Shown one piece after another: positions 21,749 through 31,040 of a stretch of 64,000 nt of DNA (the stretch's first letter is position 1; the number at the start of each line of letters is the position of its first letter). Source of the DNA: Meandrina meandrites (taxonomy: Eukaryota; Cnidaria; Anthozoa; Scleractinia; Meandrinidae); contig OY855906.1 in NCBI GenBank assembly GCA_963693305.1, positions 27,106,289-27,170,288 on the forward strand. The letters are read 5' to 3'. Under the pieces are notes generated by a model that saw only the letters and a list, made by a program, of their open reading frames with translations, searched no databases and was not told where the DNA came from. A program made the position numbers and the translations under genes.

Positions 21749-22087
21749 AGCCACATTCGGTTCTGACAAACAAGTGTACATCACTTTACCTTAACTACAC
21801 TTTTGGCCATTTTCTTTTCACATTGGATCAGACAATTGTGAGATATTTGCTGTTTTAAAGCCACAAATTTAATTCTTGACAAAAATGTCAAACCACCCAC
21901 CCACCCCCCCCTCCCCCCCCCCCCTTGGGAATAGCTGCTTTACTCCCTTACGCTCAGGTTACATAAAAAATAACAAGTGCAGTATCAAGATATACACAAT
22001 AAGCTTTCATTTGATACCAAATACACTATGTCTTATGGGGGGGGGTGCTACGAAAGACTTTTTTGATGTGTCTTGGCTCATGGACTA

Positions 22088-22580
22088 TATGAGTGAAGGA
22101 CTAGCAAAGTAGTCACGCGAGTCACACAATCCGAGGTTTACGTTATCCCCCGCTATCTTTAGCTTGTCGGTTTTTTCCCCACTAATGACGTAATCCCTAC
22201 ACGTTCGGGCACGCTCAGTTGTTTACCTCAGGAAATATTTAATTTTTCCTTCAAATCTCTGAACTCGCTTGGATGAAACAGCCAAAGAATTCACTTCAAT
22301 TGCCTAAACCCACAAGAAATATCGCAAAATTGCAAATAAATTAATGACCGTTGCCTCTGGCGAAATAAACTTCCAAAGAAAACACAATCTTATTTGTCAC
22401 GTAGCGAAACTGAAAGCTGCAACATCAGCGCATTCCATGGGTGACGTAATACCTTTTTTAGTGTATTCAATATTCCCTTTTAATCCAACGCTTCGATAAG
22501 ACCAAAAAAAAAAACATATTTTATACACAATAAAGAAAACAATATCCGTAACATTTTCCGTACATTAATGTTTCAACAGC
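22088..22580 (+). repeat. Directly repeated unit, right copy
   Basis: Begins TATGAGTGAAGGACTAGC immediately after the Academ-like element and follows the same landmarks as 14121-14767 without the extra 180 bp. It ends at CATTAATGTTTCAA. Together the two copies form a tandem pair with the transposon inserted at the junction. Confidence 0.75.
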
Positions 22581-23766
22581 TTTTGGCGAATAAACATCAC
22601 AGGTTGCGTGATTCAAAGTCACGATCACGATTTGGCCGAGTGGAGGTTTGGGTCTGGTCACCGGCACAAAAAATACTACTACTACGACGACTAATAAATC
22701 CCGTGCAGAGCAAGAACCGCGCTCGGCCCATGGCCGCGCGGTTAATTAGTGTACAGTAAACGTTGTAAAAAGTTTTACTAAGATTTGTTTTGCGCCTACG
22801 AGCGTACGTGAGGAACCTAATAAAGTGCACTCATCAATTTCAATTTTAGAACCTGTCACTACAGGCAGAAAAATTCAGACGGGTTAACCACGAAATATAT
22901 TGACGTCGCTTTCGTCAACAAAATCATGAGAGGTTTTTTGTACCTATATGGGCCACCGTATAAGCTTAGAAATATAGTGTGGCTTCTTATTTGGTAACAC
23001 TATAAGTAACTCGGGCGAAACATTTAATAGATGGGAGCTCCGCTTTTAGGCCTGCCTAAATGTATATATTATTTATACTTAACTTGCTTTGATAAACAAA
23101 AACAAAGAAAAAGCTTCAACTCAATTCCGAAATGATTTTTTTTTCCAATTCGCAAAACAGTTGCCCTGCTTTACTTTTTTATATTTTTACATAGAAATAT
23201 CAGAAGGGGCTACAATCGACGACAAGAGTAGACATTTTGTTAAGAAAATGACAGCTCATATCCAAAAATAAAACAATCCACATATTTCTGTTTGTTTTTA
23301 TTTTTTTAATTGGCGAAATAATCACCTAAGGTACGTGTATTGTAAGAGAATCTCAAAAGTGTCCTTACATTTGCCCAGAAAAAAATGAAACTCATTACGT
23401 AGCTCATATTTCTTCAAACTAATTATTTTATCAACGTTGGAAGAAAGGGGGAGAGTGAGAACCAGAGCCCTCATCTATGTAGAACCATACACGTTTTGTA
23501 ACTGAAACTCTTCAGTCTTCACAAGTCAGGTTTGAGTCTTTGGAGACGAGTAGTAACCAACCAACTTTGGAGCTTGTTGTTTTAAGACAACAACCAGACA
23601 TTTATCCCTTACGTGCTTACACACACATAAAAAAGAAATACAATATATAGAAAAAAATTGAAAAGAAAAGGGAAAGGTGATACAAACACACTGGATAGGT
23701 GTAGGAATCCTGCTTTAAGCCAAATTAGAAATTAGAATAATTAATAAAAACATATCAGCAGACACA

Positions 23767-23786
23767 CCCCCCCCCCCCCCCCCCCC
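23767..23786 (+). repeat. Poly-C tract
   Basis: Twenty consecutive C bases after GACACA. The surrounding 23.1-24.0 kb holds no recognised gene or repeat. Confidence 0.9.
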
Positions 23787-24013
23787 TCCTGCTGTAAATC
23801 GTAACCAACCATATTCAACACCACAAAACTTAATCTTGCACACATTGCGTGCCTTTGTTCTATAAGTTGCACGCGTTTCGTTTGATCAATGGGAGCCTAT
23901 GGCTCGCTCTGATCTCTCCAAACCCAGAGCCAACTTTGCAATAGTACTATAAGCCACAATAGGATACAGGCCCTATTATTATAAACACTTTCTACGTCAC
24001 TAGTTTGAGGGCG

Positions 24014-24221
24014 TGTAATAACGTAACACAGCAAACGTGGCTCTCGTGCAATGGGTGCTGAGTTCTATGAGTACGGTGAAATTTCTAACACTCGTTAAGT
24101 GTGTATCAGAGGTAGGGACGGCGTTTAAGACTACTATGGTCTGCGTGCAAGTAGAGAGAGTCGTTCGAGCAAGCGTTATGTTCTGTTGCCGTTACCCTTG
24201 TCCTGTTTTCATATTGTAACA
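24014..24221 (+). repeat. 5' LTR of the decayed gypsy element
   Basis: Ends TTGTAACA directly before a tRNA-like site. The stretch 24126-24221 matches 29794-29879. The start at TGTAATAACG is inferred from the TG terminus and is uncertain. Confidence 0.55.
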
Positions 24222-24395
24222 TCGTACCAGGAGCGAAAAGAACCATCGAAATAGTGCGGGGTGACAAGTAGTCTGCTATGACACGTGTTTGGATTATTCA
24301 CGTGGAGAATTTGGAATGTTTGTATTCCGCTGATTATCTGAGCTAGAAATTCTGATAATTTCTGCATTTATCGACTGCTGTCTTTGGTGTAAGAG

Positions 24396-25186
24396 ATGTC
24401 TCAAGAAGGAAATGACGGCGCCCCAGCTCAAAATCACGCACATTTCACTGGAAATATTATGAACTTTGAACGACCGAAGTTCATTTTTTGACAAGAAAAC
24501 TGCCTTGAAGCACTGAAAGCGTTCAAGAAAAAGTGTTGCTTCATCTTTAAAGGAAGTCTTGTGAACATTTTTGCGACGAAAGAAAGAGTATGCTGGTACA
24601 AGACTGGATCGGACCTGAAAAAAAAAAGATTTATGACAGTTTGGACTCGGCCGAAGGTGAAGATGTAAATGATTACAAACTAATTTGAACCAAACTAGAA
24701 GGAGCGGTAAGTCCTGAATGCAATGAGAGAGTTGCATCCACGAAATTAAAAAAAAAAGGTTTCAAAAACCTTACTGATTTGATGCTGTTAGTTAAAGACT
24801 GTGAATATGTAGATGAAGACAGACAAGTGAGAGACCAATTTCTGATGAAGAATTGAAAAAAAAAAAAACTAGAGAAAGGAAAAACTCTCACACGAATTGA
24901 GGCTACATAAATTGGCAAATCGCATGAAAGCACAAAAAGAGGACTTCTAGAATGTTCTACCAAACAACCTGTACAAGGGAGCATTCATGCTGTGTCTAAA
25001 GATAAAGATAAGTCAAAGACAGTCCTTGTGAGCAACTTCTGTGCCAACAAGAAAGGACCTCCTGGCTTCTTAAACAAAAGACTCTGCCCTGCCTGGGGGT
25101 CAGTATGCAAACAATGTAAGATCAAAAATCACTTTCAAGATTCCAAGGAATGCAAACAATTAGAAAACGAAAGAGAGGCAAAACCA
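24396..25186 (+). pseudogene. gag remnant of the decayed gypsy element
   Basis: Opens MSQEGNDGAPAQNHAHFTGN and continues NFERPKFIF before a stop at codon 32. Interrupted frames then show ENCLEALKAFKKKC and, near the end, a zinc knuckle CKQCKIKNHFQDSKEC (25111-25158). Several places where coding sequence is expected hold runs of 10-14 A (24618, 24748, 24856), which shift the frame. The sequence is cut at 25187 by a transposon. Confidence 0.75.
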
Positions 25187-25195
25187 ACCAATCCA

Positions 25196-26386
25196 TAGCC
25201 TGCGTAGCTGGGCGGTTTTATTGGGGCGAAACGCGCGCAAATCAAGCGGCGAAGCCGCGACAACGAGCGGCGAAGCCCCGAGAGAAAAACCGCCTGCCCG
25301 GATCGGCTGCCTTTTTGGCTTCCGCCCCCTAATTTGCATTTTGACAACTTGTTGACAGGTTCTGTGGCTTCGAATAACCCAGCCAATCAGATGGTAGATC
25401 ATAAGATGAAACTTTATACTTGGCCCGAGAAAGGCTTGCGTTGCGGGAGATAGCTATCGGGAAATCAAAACAAATATTCGATGTAGTGTTTTGATGGCGA
25501 CAAAGGTCGTCATGCCGATAAAGCCTGCCAAGACTGCCAAGGGAGGTAAACGGTCAAAATAAAATAGTCGTGACAGCCTTGCACGTCCTACACGACTCCT
25601 ATATTCATGACATTTGTACATTTGCCGTATTATATTAAATTCGGTCTTTCGACCGTTTTTCTTCTCACTTGTCTAAAGGGCATTATTTGTTGTATTATTT
25701 GATGGCAGTATAAGTTGAATAGCTTTCCCCGTTCAAGCTTCCACGGTATGGGACTCGTCAACAACAATCGCCGATCATCGCAGCTCGATGGAGTTCGCTG
25801 TCGAGCACTGCCTCTACAGAGCGGTAAAGAAATTGCAGTGGATTGTCTCGCACGAAATTGATCACTTCAGACAACAGTTCCATCGCTGCGAAGTTCAGCG
25901 TCGATAATGCTTTTTAATGGCGGAATCACAAGAACGCAGGCGAGCGCAAACACCGTGAAGATCATGCTTTTTCCAAACCCTGTTGGCAAAACGGCCATCA
26001 CATCTTTCCCGCGAAGCAAACCGATTTTAGCCGTTTCCTGCTCTTCCTTAGAAACAATTTCTTTACCTTCGCGGCGAATATTCAATGTTGATAAAGCCTT
26101 CGCTAACGCTTCCTCTGCCATGTTAATTAGCGATCTACGCGGCAAAAATCTTGTCAATTCAAGAGCTCCCGTCGCGCTCCCTTGGGATATTACCTAAATG
26201 ATTGATTGACGTGCCTAGCGTTCCGATCCAATCAGAACGGCCCGTACGCCAGCGTACGGACTTCCCAAAAAAGCAGCCCATCCATGCAGGCGGTTTTTCG
26301 CATTTTTCCTCCCCAGGCCTGTCGCGACTTCGCTGCTCTTTTAGCGCGCATTTCGCCCCAATAAAACCGCCAAGCTACGCAGGCTA
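25196..26386. mobile_element. TIR transposon (1,191 bp) with 9-bp TSD carrying a helicase fragment
   Basis: The ends are TAGCCTGCGTAGCT and its inverted counterpart AGCTACGCAGGCTA. Similarity continues through GCGGTTTTATTGGGGCGAAA for about 50 bp. ACCAATCCA flanks both sides (25187-25195 and 26387-26395). The interior holds GC-rich GCGGCGAAGCC repeats and a truncated RecQ-like helicase frame on the minus strand. No transposase; the TSD length suggests a Mutator-like or related family. Inserted into gag/protease of the decayed gypsy. Confidence 0.85.
25867..26121 (-). pseudogene. RecQ/DExH helicase N-terminal fragment inside a transposon
   Basis: From the Met at 26121 the frame reads an N-terminal alpha-helical stretch, then KDVMAVLPTGFGKSMIFTVF, which contains a Walker A motif (residues about 46-52) as in RecQ-type superfamily 2 helicases. 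It then jumps to VLVIPPLKSIID, a motif-Ia-like segment, with the intervening residues apparently missing. The DEAH box and C-terminal domains are absent. It is a captured or internally deleted remnant of a longer element-encoded or host helicase; it cannot be active. Confidence 0.7.
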
Positions 26387-26545
26387 ACCAATCCAAAGCA
26401 ATCAAGGTCACCAAAGAAGCTCTTTGTTTTGAAAGTAGAAGAATATGGTGAAGAGCATTAAATATTTGTTCGAAATCAAAACTGTGCCCACAAGAAAGCT
26501 TTTGCAAATCTCCTCCTGTCAAAGAAATGAAATCCTGTCCATTTT

Positions 26546-26926
26546 CAGATAGACTCTGGCTCTACATGTAGCATCCTACCTGTGAGTGTGTATAGAGGTG
26601 AAAGTGGGGATCATAATTTGAATGACTTACGCACACTGGTTAGGCCTGTACGTTCACTTTATGATGAAGAAACCAAAATTCAGACCCTGGGAACCAGAAA
26701 AGTCTTTGTACTCAACCCTGAAACAAATGAAGAAGTGATAATTCAATTTAGAATTGTCAACAAGGGTTTGACCCCGCTGATTGGTCTAAAGGACTTTAAA
26801 GCGCTTAAGCTTATTGAGGTCTTGCGAGACAACATTGCCTTAGCCGAGCCTGCCAAGCTCAGTGTCCTCTCATCTGCTTCAGAAGTGCCAACACCTCTGA
26901 ACATGGAAACCATACTAACTATCTAA
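26546..26926 (+). pseudogene. Aspartic protease region of the decayed gypsy element
   Basis: An open stretch starts QIDSGSTCSILPVSVY: the DSGST pentad is the retropepsin active site. It continues through VFVLNPETNEEVIIQF to GLKDFKALKL, matching the flap and C-terminal part of gypsy proteases, then ends at a stop at 26924. The active site is intact although the rest of the element is not. Confidence 0.75.
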
Positions 26927-26999
26927 ATGTATTTGATGACATCGTGGGAAAGTTTGAAGGTGAACTACAAATGTACACAAAGTATAATGTTACTCCACA

Positions 27000-28720
27000 C
27001 AAAACAGCTCCCAGAGAGACCCTCTTTCTGTCAAGAACAATTTTATTGCTGAATTAAAAGATCCAAGACCAAGGCTTCCTGGAAAAGGTAACGGAGCCCA
27101 CAGAATGGGTGAGTGCCCCCACCATTGTAAACAAGCCCTCTGCTAAGAATGGAATAGGATTTTGTATAGATACCAGGCGTTACCAATCGATGAAATCGAT
27201 GATCGATTAAAATCGATATCAATCGATGACAATCGATATCAATTAATCGATTGATATTGATAATCAATGACCAATCGATGACGAAGATTTTTGTGCCCTT
27301 ATCGATTGGCATCGATTATTACCGATTGTTATCGATTGTAATCGATTGCTATCGATTGTCATCGATTGTTATTGATTATTACAATGCAGTTTTTGTATGA
27401 AGTTTTATGATTCAGTGATCTTTCCAGAATATAAGAAGGAGATTACTATGCCAGATTCAACAATTTTACAAATTATAAAGACCACATTTTTATATTAAAT
27501 GTCTAATGTTTCTGGATTGTCCTTTTCCTGTCTTGTCCTCTCCATCTCCCCTTTCCGGGCCCTTTTTGATCCACACTGTAGCTCCTATCACGCCCGGGTG
27601 TCACTGTACTAGAGGATAAACAGTAAATTAACACCACACATCAGAAAGAAATTACAATGCATAAGTGATTTCTCTCCACAGAAGTTTTCTCATTTTCTTA
27701 GCTTCCTGCTTTTAAACTCAAGTGAAAGTGAGTTGCGAAGCGGTGAAAAGTGAGACACACACGAAGCGGCGAAAACTCGCCTCTACGCGATTCGTTTGTC
27801 GTCGCTTCGCGGCTCAATTTCATTTGGAACATCAATCGATGCCAATCGATGAAAAACTTTTTTTGTGACTATCGATTGGTCATCGATTGGCCGATACCAA
27901 TCGATATCAATTAGCTAATTTTATCGATTGATATCGATTTATCGATTGAATTTCCGATCATCGATTTCATCGATTGGTAACGCCGGGATAGATAGCAGGC
28001 CACTAAACACAGCACTCAAGCGCTCCGAGTATCCAATTCCAACTGTTGATCATCTCCTTACAGAAATTGTCAAAGCGAAAGTATTAACCTTAGCTGGCAT
28101 GAAGTCTGCCCTCTGGCACGTTCTACTGGACGAAGAAAGCTCACTGCTCACGACCTTCAATACCCCTCTTTGAAGAATGAAATGGAACAGACTGCCCTTT
28201 GGCAGTAGCGTTGCACCTGAAGAATTTCAGAGAAGTGATGAGGATTAAGAAGGAATAGAGGGTGTTAAACCTAAAGCTGATGACATCTTTATCTGGAATG
28301 ATGGCGACACTACTGAAGAGGCGACAGGCAACCATGAAAAACGACTGCTAGAAAGATACCAACAGAAGAACATCAAACTTAACAAGGAAAAGTTCCAGCT
28401 AAGAAAGACGGAATTTTTCTACATGGTTGTGGTCCTGACTAACAACGGAGTCAAACCTGGCCCAAAGAAACAAGATTGTATCCAATCCATTCCGGCTCCA
28501 ACCAACATGAAGTTATAAAATTTCTCAGTGTTGAAACCTACCTTTCTCATTTTTTGGAAAACCTGTCAGCCAAATGCGATCCACTCAGAACACGCCTGAA
28601 GAAAGACAGCGTGTTCATCTGGGAAGCAAATGAACACAGAGGTTTTGATGAGATAAAAGCACTCATTTTAAACGCACCACTGCTGAAATATTATAAATAG
28701 TTCAAGTTGATGCCTCATGA
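27000..28720 (+). pseudogene. Reverse transcriptase region of the decayed gypsy element, split by an hAT-like MITE
   Basis: Before the MITE: DQGFLEKVTEPTEWVSAPT and GIGFCIDT. After it: RPLNTALKRSEYPIPTVDHL, then GMKSALWHVLLDE, RLPFGSSVAPEEFQ, and the catalytic-site remnant ADDIFIWNDG. The uninterrupted reading would be CID...SRPLN, so the MITE lies exactly between them. Multiple stops and shifts. Thumb/connection follows (FIWEANEHRGFDEIKAL). Confidence 0.75.
27173..27987. mobile_element. hAT-like MITE (815 bp) packed with ATCGAT motifs
   Basis: The inverted ends are CAGGCGTTACCAATCGATG and CATCGATTGGTAACGCC. Direct repeats ATAGATA flank it (27166-27172 and 27988-27994), extendable to 8 bp with one mismatch. 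CAGG-like ends and a near-8-bp duplication suggest hAT. Both subterminal zones consist of ATCGATTG, GATATC and close variants repeated dozens of times. The central 450 bp are unrelated, with no coding potential. Confidence 0.75.
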
Positions 28721-28729
28721 ACTGGCTTA

Positions 28730-29790
28730 GGGCCTGCCTTATGCAAGGTGGTCAACCTGAAAGAGATGCTCAGTATCGTATTTGGCCTCACCAGATTCCA
28801 TGCCTAAACGTATGGCAGAAAAGTGACAAGCTACAATACCATAAGCCACTTGCTGCAGTACTGAAGAAATTTGTCACAGATAGTCCTGTTAGACTCCGGA
28901 CAATGCTAAGCAGAATCATGGGATATAACCTTGAATTCAAGTATGTTAAAGGCAAATATCTTCTCATTGCTGATGCCCTCAGCGTTTCCCAAACGGCCAA
29001 TTTGAATCAAAGCAAGAGCGAAAAAAAAGATGGAAACTACTGGTCTGGCTATTGAAGATCAAAGTATAACAAGCCACCTTATATTAGTGAAATTGCAGAG
29101 GAAAGCGCCAAGGACAGCGTCCTTCAGTCAGTGATCTGCCACATATCTTTAGGATGGAGAATCGGCAAAAGACACCTGCCTGCTGAAATTCCTCCATTCT
29201 TGACCATAAAAGATGAATTGTCATTCAGTGATAGGGTTGTATACAGAGTTAACCGCATCATAGTTCCAGTTACATTGAGAAAGACGCTGACTGCGAAACT
29301 GCATCAAGCGTACACGGGTACAGAGTCTACCCTTAGATGAGCTACAACATCCCTTTGGTGGCCTGGGATGAATTCCCAACTGAAACAGTTCATTGCTGCG
29401 TGCGAAGTCTGCAACCCTTTTCAGAAAAACAACCAAACAGAAACCCGATGAGTCATCCAATTCCCAACAGACCTTGGTGAAAAGTTGGGTGTGACATTTT
29501 CGAATGGAACAAAGGATACTATTTAGTCTAAGTTGACTATTAGAGTGATTGGATCAAATTTGACGAAATGAGAAACCAAACTACAGCTGAAACCATTGAT
29601 CTGATGCAAAACACAGTTTGCACGATGGGAAATTCCAGATGAGATTATCACTGACTATGGCAAGAACTTTGACTCAGCTGAATTCCCACAATTTTGCCAA
29701 AGGAAGAAAATAAAGCTCACGAAATTCTCACCTCACCATCATCAAAGCAACGGAAAATATGAATCTGCGATGAAGGGTGTTAAAACATTG
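28730..29790 (+). pseudogene. RNase H to integrase region of the decayed gypsy element
   Basis: RNase H end: KPLAAVLKKFVTDSPVRLRT and YNLEFKYVKGKYLLIADAL. Integrase: the HQAYTG zinc-domain His, then LWWPGMN, CEVCNPFQKN, ITDYGKNFDS (catalytic Asp) and HHHQSNGKYESAMKGVKTLL (catalytic Glu region). Stops interrupt between these blocks. The coding part ends abruptly at LTR sequence. Confidence 0.75.
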
Positions 29791-29793
29791 CTG

Positions 29794-29879
29794 TAAGACT
29801 ATTATGGTCTACATGCAAGTAGAGAGAGTCGCTCCAGTGAACGTTGCCATTAACCTTATCCTGTTTTCATCTTGTAACA
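29794..29879 (+). repeat. 3' LTR fragment of the decayed gypsy element
   Basis: Aligns with 24126-24221, ending TTGTAACA. The first part of the LTR and the end of pol are missing, so a deletion joins integrase to the LTR interior. 29880-30246 beyond it shows no recognisable feature. Confidence 0.75.
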
Positions 29880-30243
29880 GTGTGAGACACTTGGCTGCGC
29901 CTTGTGCTTCTCTTTGTACTTTCCATGCGTTCCGAAAAATTCCCGCGTTCACTCAACAATAGATTAACTCGGGCGCGGTTATTGGTCGGTCGCAGTGGTG
30001 TATTACGGTAAACAATAGACAAGTGCCCTCTTTTTTCTTTTGTATTTCTCAGTGCTAAACGAAGGAAAGAGGCATTGGATGAAGTTAACGGTCACTTTGT
30101 CGGTCTACAGGAACATGCTTCAAACGAAGTGTTTTGTCCTTGCAAACGCCTTTTTCATCGGTCTCTGACCCTAGAAACGCGATAAAAGATTTAGAGTAAA
30201 TCAGTAATTCGAAGTAATTAAAGACAATGCATCGTAGATACAG

Positions 30244-30246
<3 letters not shown>

Positions 30247-30328
<82 letters not shown>
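30247..30328 (+). repeat. (AT)n microsatellite, about 41 units
   Basis: Uninterrupted alternating A and T over about 82 bp. Likely length-polymorphic. Confidence 0.95.
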
Positions 30329-30331
<3 letters not shown>

Positions 30332-30499
30332 AGATCTTTGTTAGAGCCCTAGCTTTGGCAGCGAAGTGTTTATTATTTTTTAAAAGAAAAACTAATTAAC
30401 ATGCACATCATAACATTTACCTGGGGTGCTTACCATTTGACCAAAATTAGCGGAAATTTCAGTTGGAAAGCAAATGGAACAGGAAGTTTTATGAAAAGT

Positions 30500-31037
30500 C
30501 CGTTTGGACCCTACTTTCTTAACTGATGCTAAGATCAAACACTATGTAAGTCTTATGCCACAAAGGCATATTTTACATTGGCAACATACTGTTCAATACT
30601 CTACGGAACTGGAATTCTACAACTCTTTTAAGAACGAATATACACCTTCTCATTATTTACACCTTACAAGGAAGTTAAACAACAGGAAATAATTAGTGCA
30701 ATTTAGATTAGGTAATCACAAACTAATGATAGAAACTGCCAGATACGATCAAATCCCAAGGGTTAATAGACTCTGTCCTACTTGTGAATCTGATCAAATT
30801 AAAGATCAAATGCACTTACTTCTACTCTGCACCAAATTCTCAATTTTTAGAAACGAATTTTACAGGAAAATGGAATATCACCTACCCGATATAAAAAAAA
30901 AAAATTACCTCCTACAGAAGCCGCTAAAGAATTAATGATTTCTGCAAATTACCTTGTTAATGTTCAGCTGACAAAATTTATTTTTACTTGCTTAGATTTT
31001 TGTAATGCTCTTTTATCAAAAATCAAACTGATGTAAG
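30500..31037 (+). pseudogene. LINE reverse-transcriptase C-terminal remnant
   Basis: The open segments read LVQFRLGNHKLMIETARYDQ, then RLCPTCESD and DQMHLLLLCTKF. This is the conserved CxxC...H....C zinc motif at the end of many LINE polymerases, followed by a short tail (LTKFIFTCLDFCNALL). A stop separates the two main frames and an A-run shifts the tail. 5' truncated; not the same family as the minus-strand LINE at 59.3 kb. Confidence 0.65.
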
Positions 31038-31040
31038 GCA

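Larger units (their letters stand above)
14771..22087 (-). mobile_element. Academ-like DNA transposon, 7.3 kb, with TIRs and 3-bp TSD
   Basis: Inverted ends of about 175 bp begin TAGTCCATGAGCCAA and extend through blocks such as ATAAGCTTTCATTTGATACC and TAACCTGAGCGTAAG to a G/C-homopolymer. The flanks are TAT at 14768-14770 and 22088-22090. The related junction at 14121-14139 (TACTAAGAGTAAAGG) shows how the site looks unbroken, supporting a TAT duplication. Inside lies one minus-strand gene with three exons. The 3-bp duplication, XPG/FEN-like acidic motifs and a C-terminal Cys-rich finger are the traits I associate with the Academ superfamily; the assignment is from memory of those traits. 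Confidence 0.6.
14018..22743. other. 8.7-kb insertion block in the composite repeat
   Basis: Copy 2 reads continuously across this point (GTATCACGAATTAGTG). In copy 1 the homology stops after ACGAA at 14017 and resumes at AATTAGTG, 22744. The block contains a directly repeated unit (14121-14767 and 22088-22580) split by the Academ-like transposon at 14771-22087. At most two bases (AA) are duplicated at its edges, and no inverted ends were seen, so the outer insertion mechanism is unclear. Confidence 0.65.
6995..23070 (+). repeat. Composite repeat, copy 1 (interrupted by nested insertions)
   Basis: The same sequence occurs inverted and nearly uninterrupted at 37320-39596. Homologous stretches here are about 6995-7166, 8106-8527, 9065-9161, 12734-14017 and 22744-23070. 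Recognisable landmarks are the GCGCGCTTCGCGCGC hairpin near the start, repeated GAGCGTCCG units near 7095, and GGGAGCTCCGCTTTTAGGCC at the end. Gaps in the alignment correspond to the insertions listed separately. About 940 bp at 7167-8105 is present here and absent in copy 2; no inverted ends were seen, so it may be a deletion in copy 2. No coding frame of its own was recognised. Confidence 0.8.
24014..29879 (+). mobile_element. Decayed Ty3/gypsy element with two nested insertions
   Basis: Layout: 5' LTR (about 24014-24221), degenerate primer site, Gag (24396-25186), protease, reverse transcriptase, RNase H, integrase, and an 86-bp 3' LTR fragment (29794-29879). The two LTR pieces share AAGACTA.TATGGTCT, GCAAGTAGAGAGAGTCG and CCTGTTTTCAT.TTGTAACA. 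The primer site (CGTACCAGGAGCG after the LTR) resembles the complement of tRNA-Leu(TAA). Numerous stops and frameshifts make it dead. It is interrupted by the 25196-26386 and 27173-27987 elements, and integrase runs straight into LTR sequence, so its 3' end is deleted. Confidence 0.85.

Noticed and set aside
14150..22580. Direct repeats flanking the 15-21 kb gene as LTRs of a retroelement
   Set aside because: The repeats lie outside perfect TIRs with a TSD, no primer site or PPT is present, and the enclosed gene lacks RT.
27043..27312. Minus-strand 89-codon frame rich in Ile/Asp
   Set aside because: It is a translation of the ATCGAT array of the hAT-like MITE.
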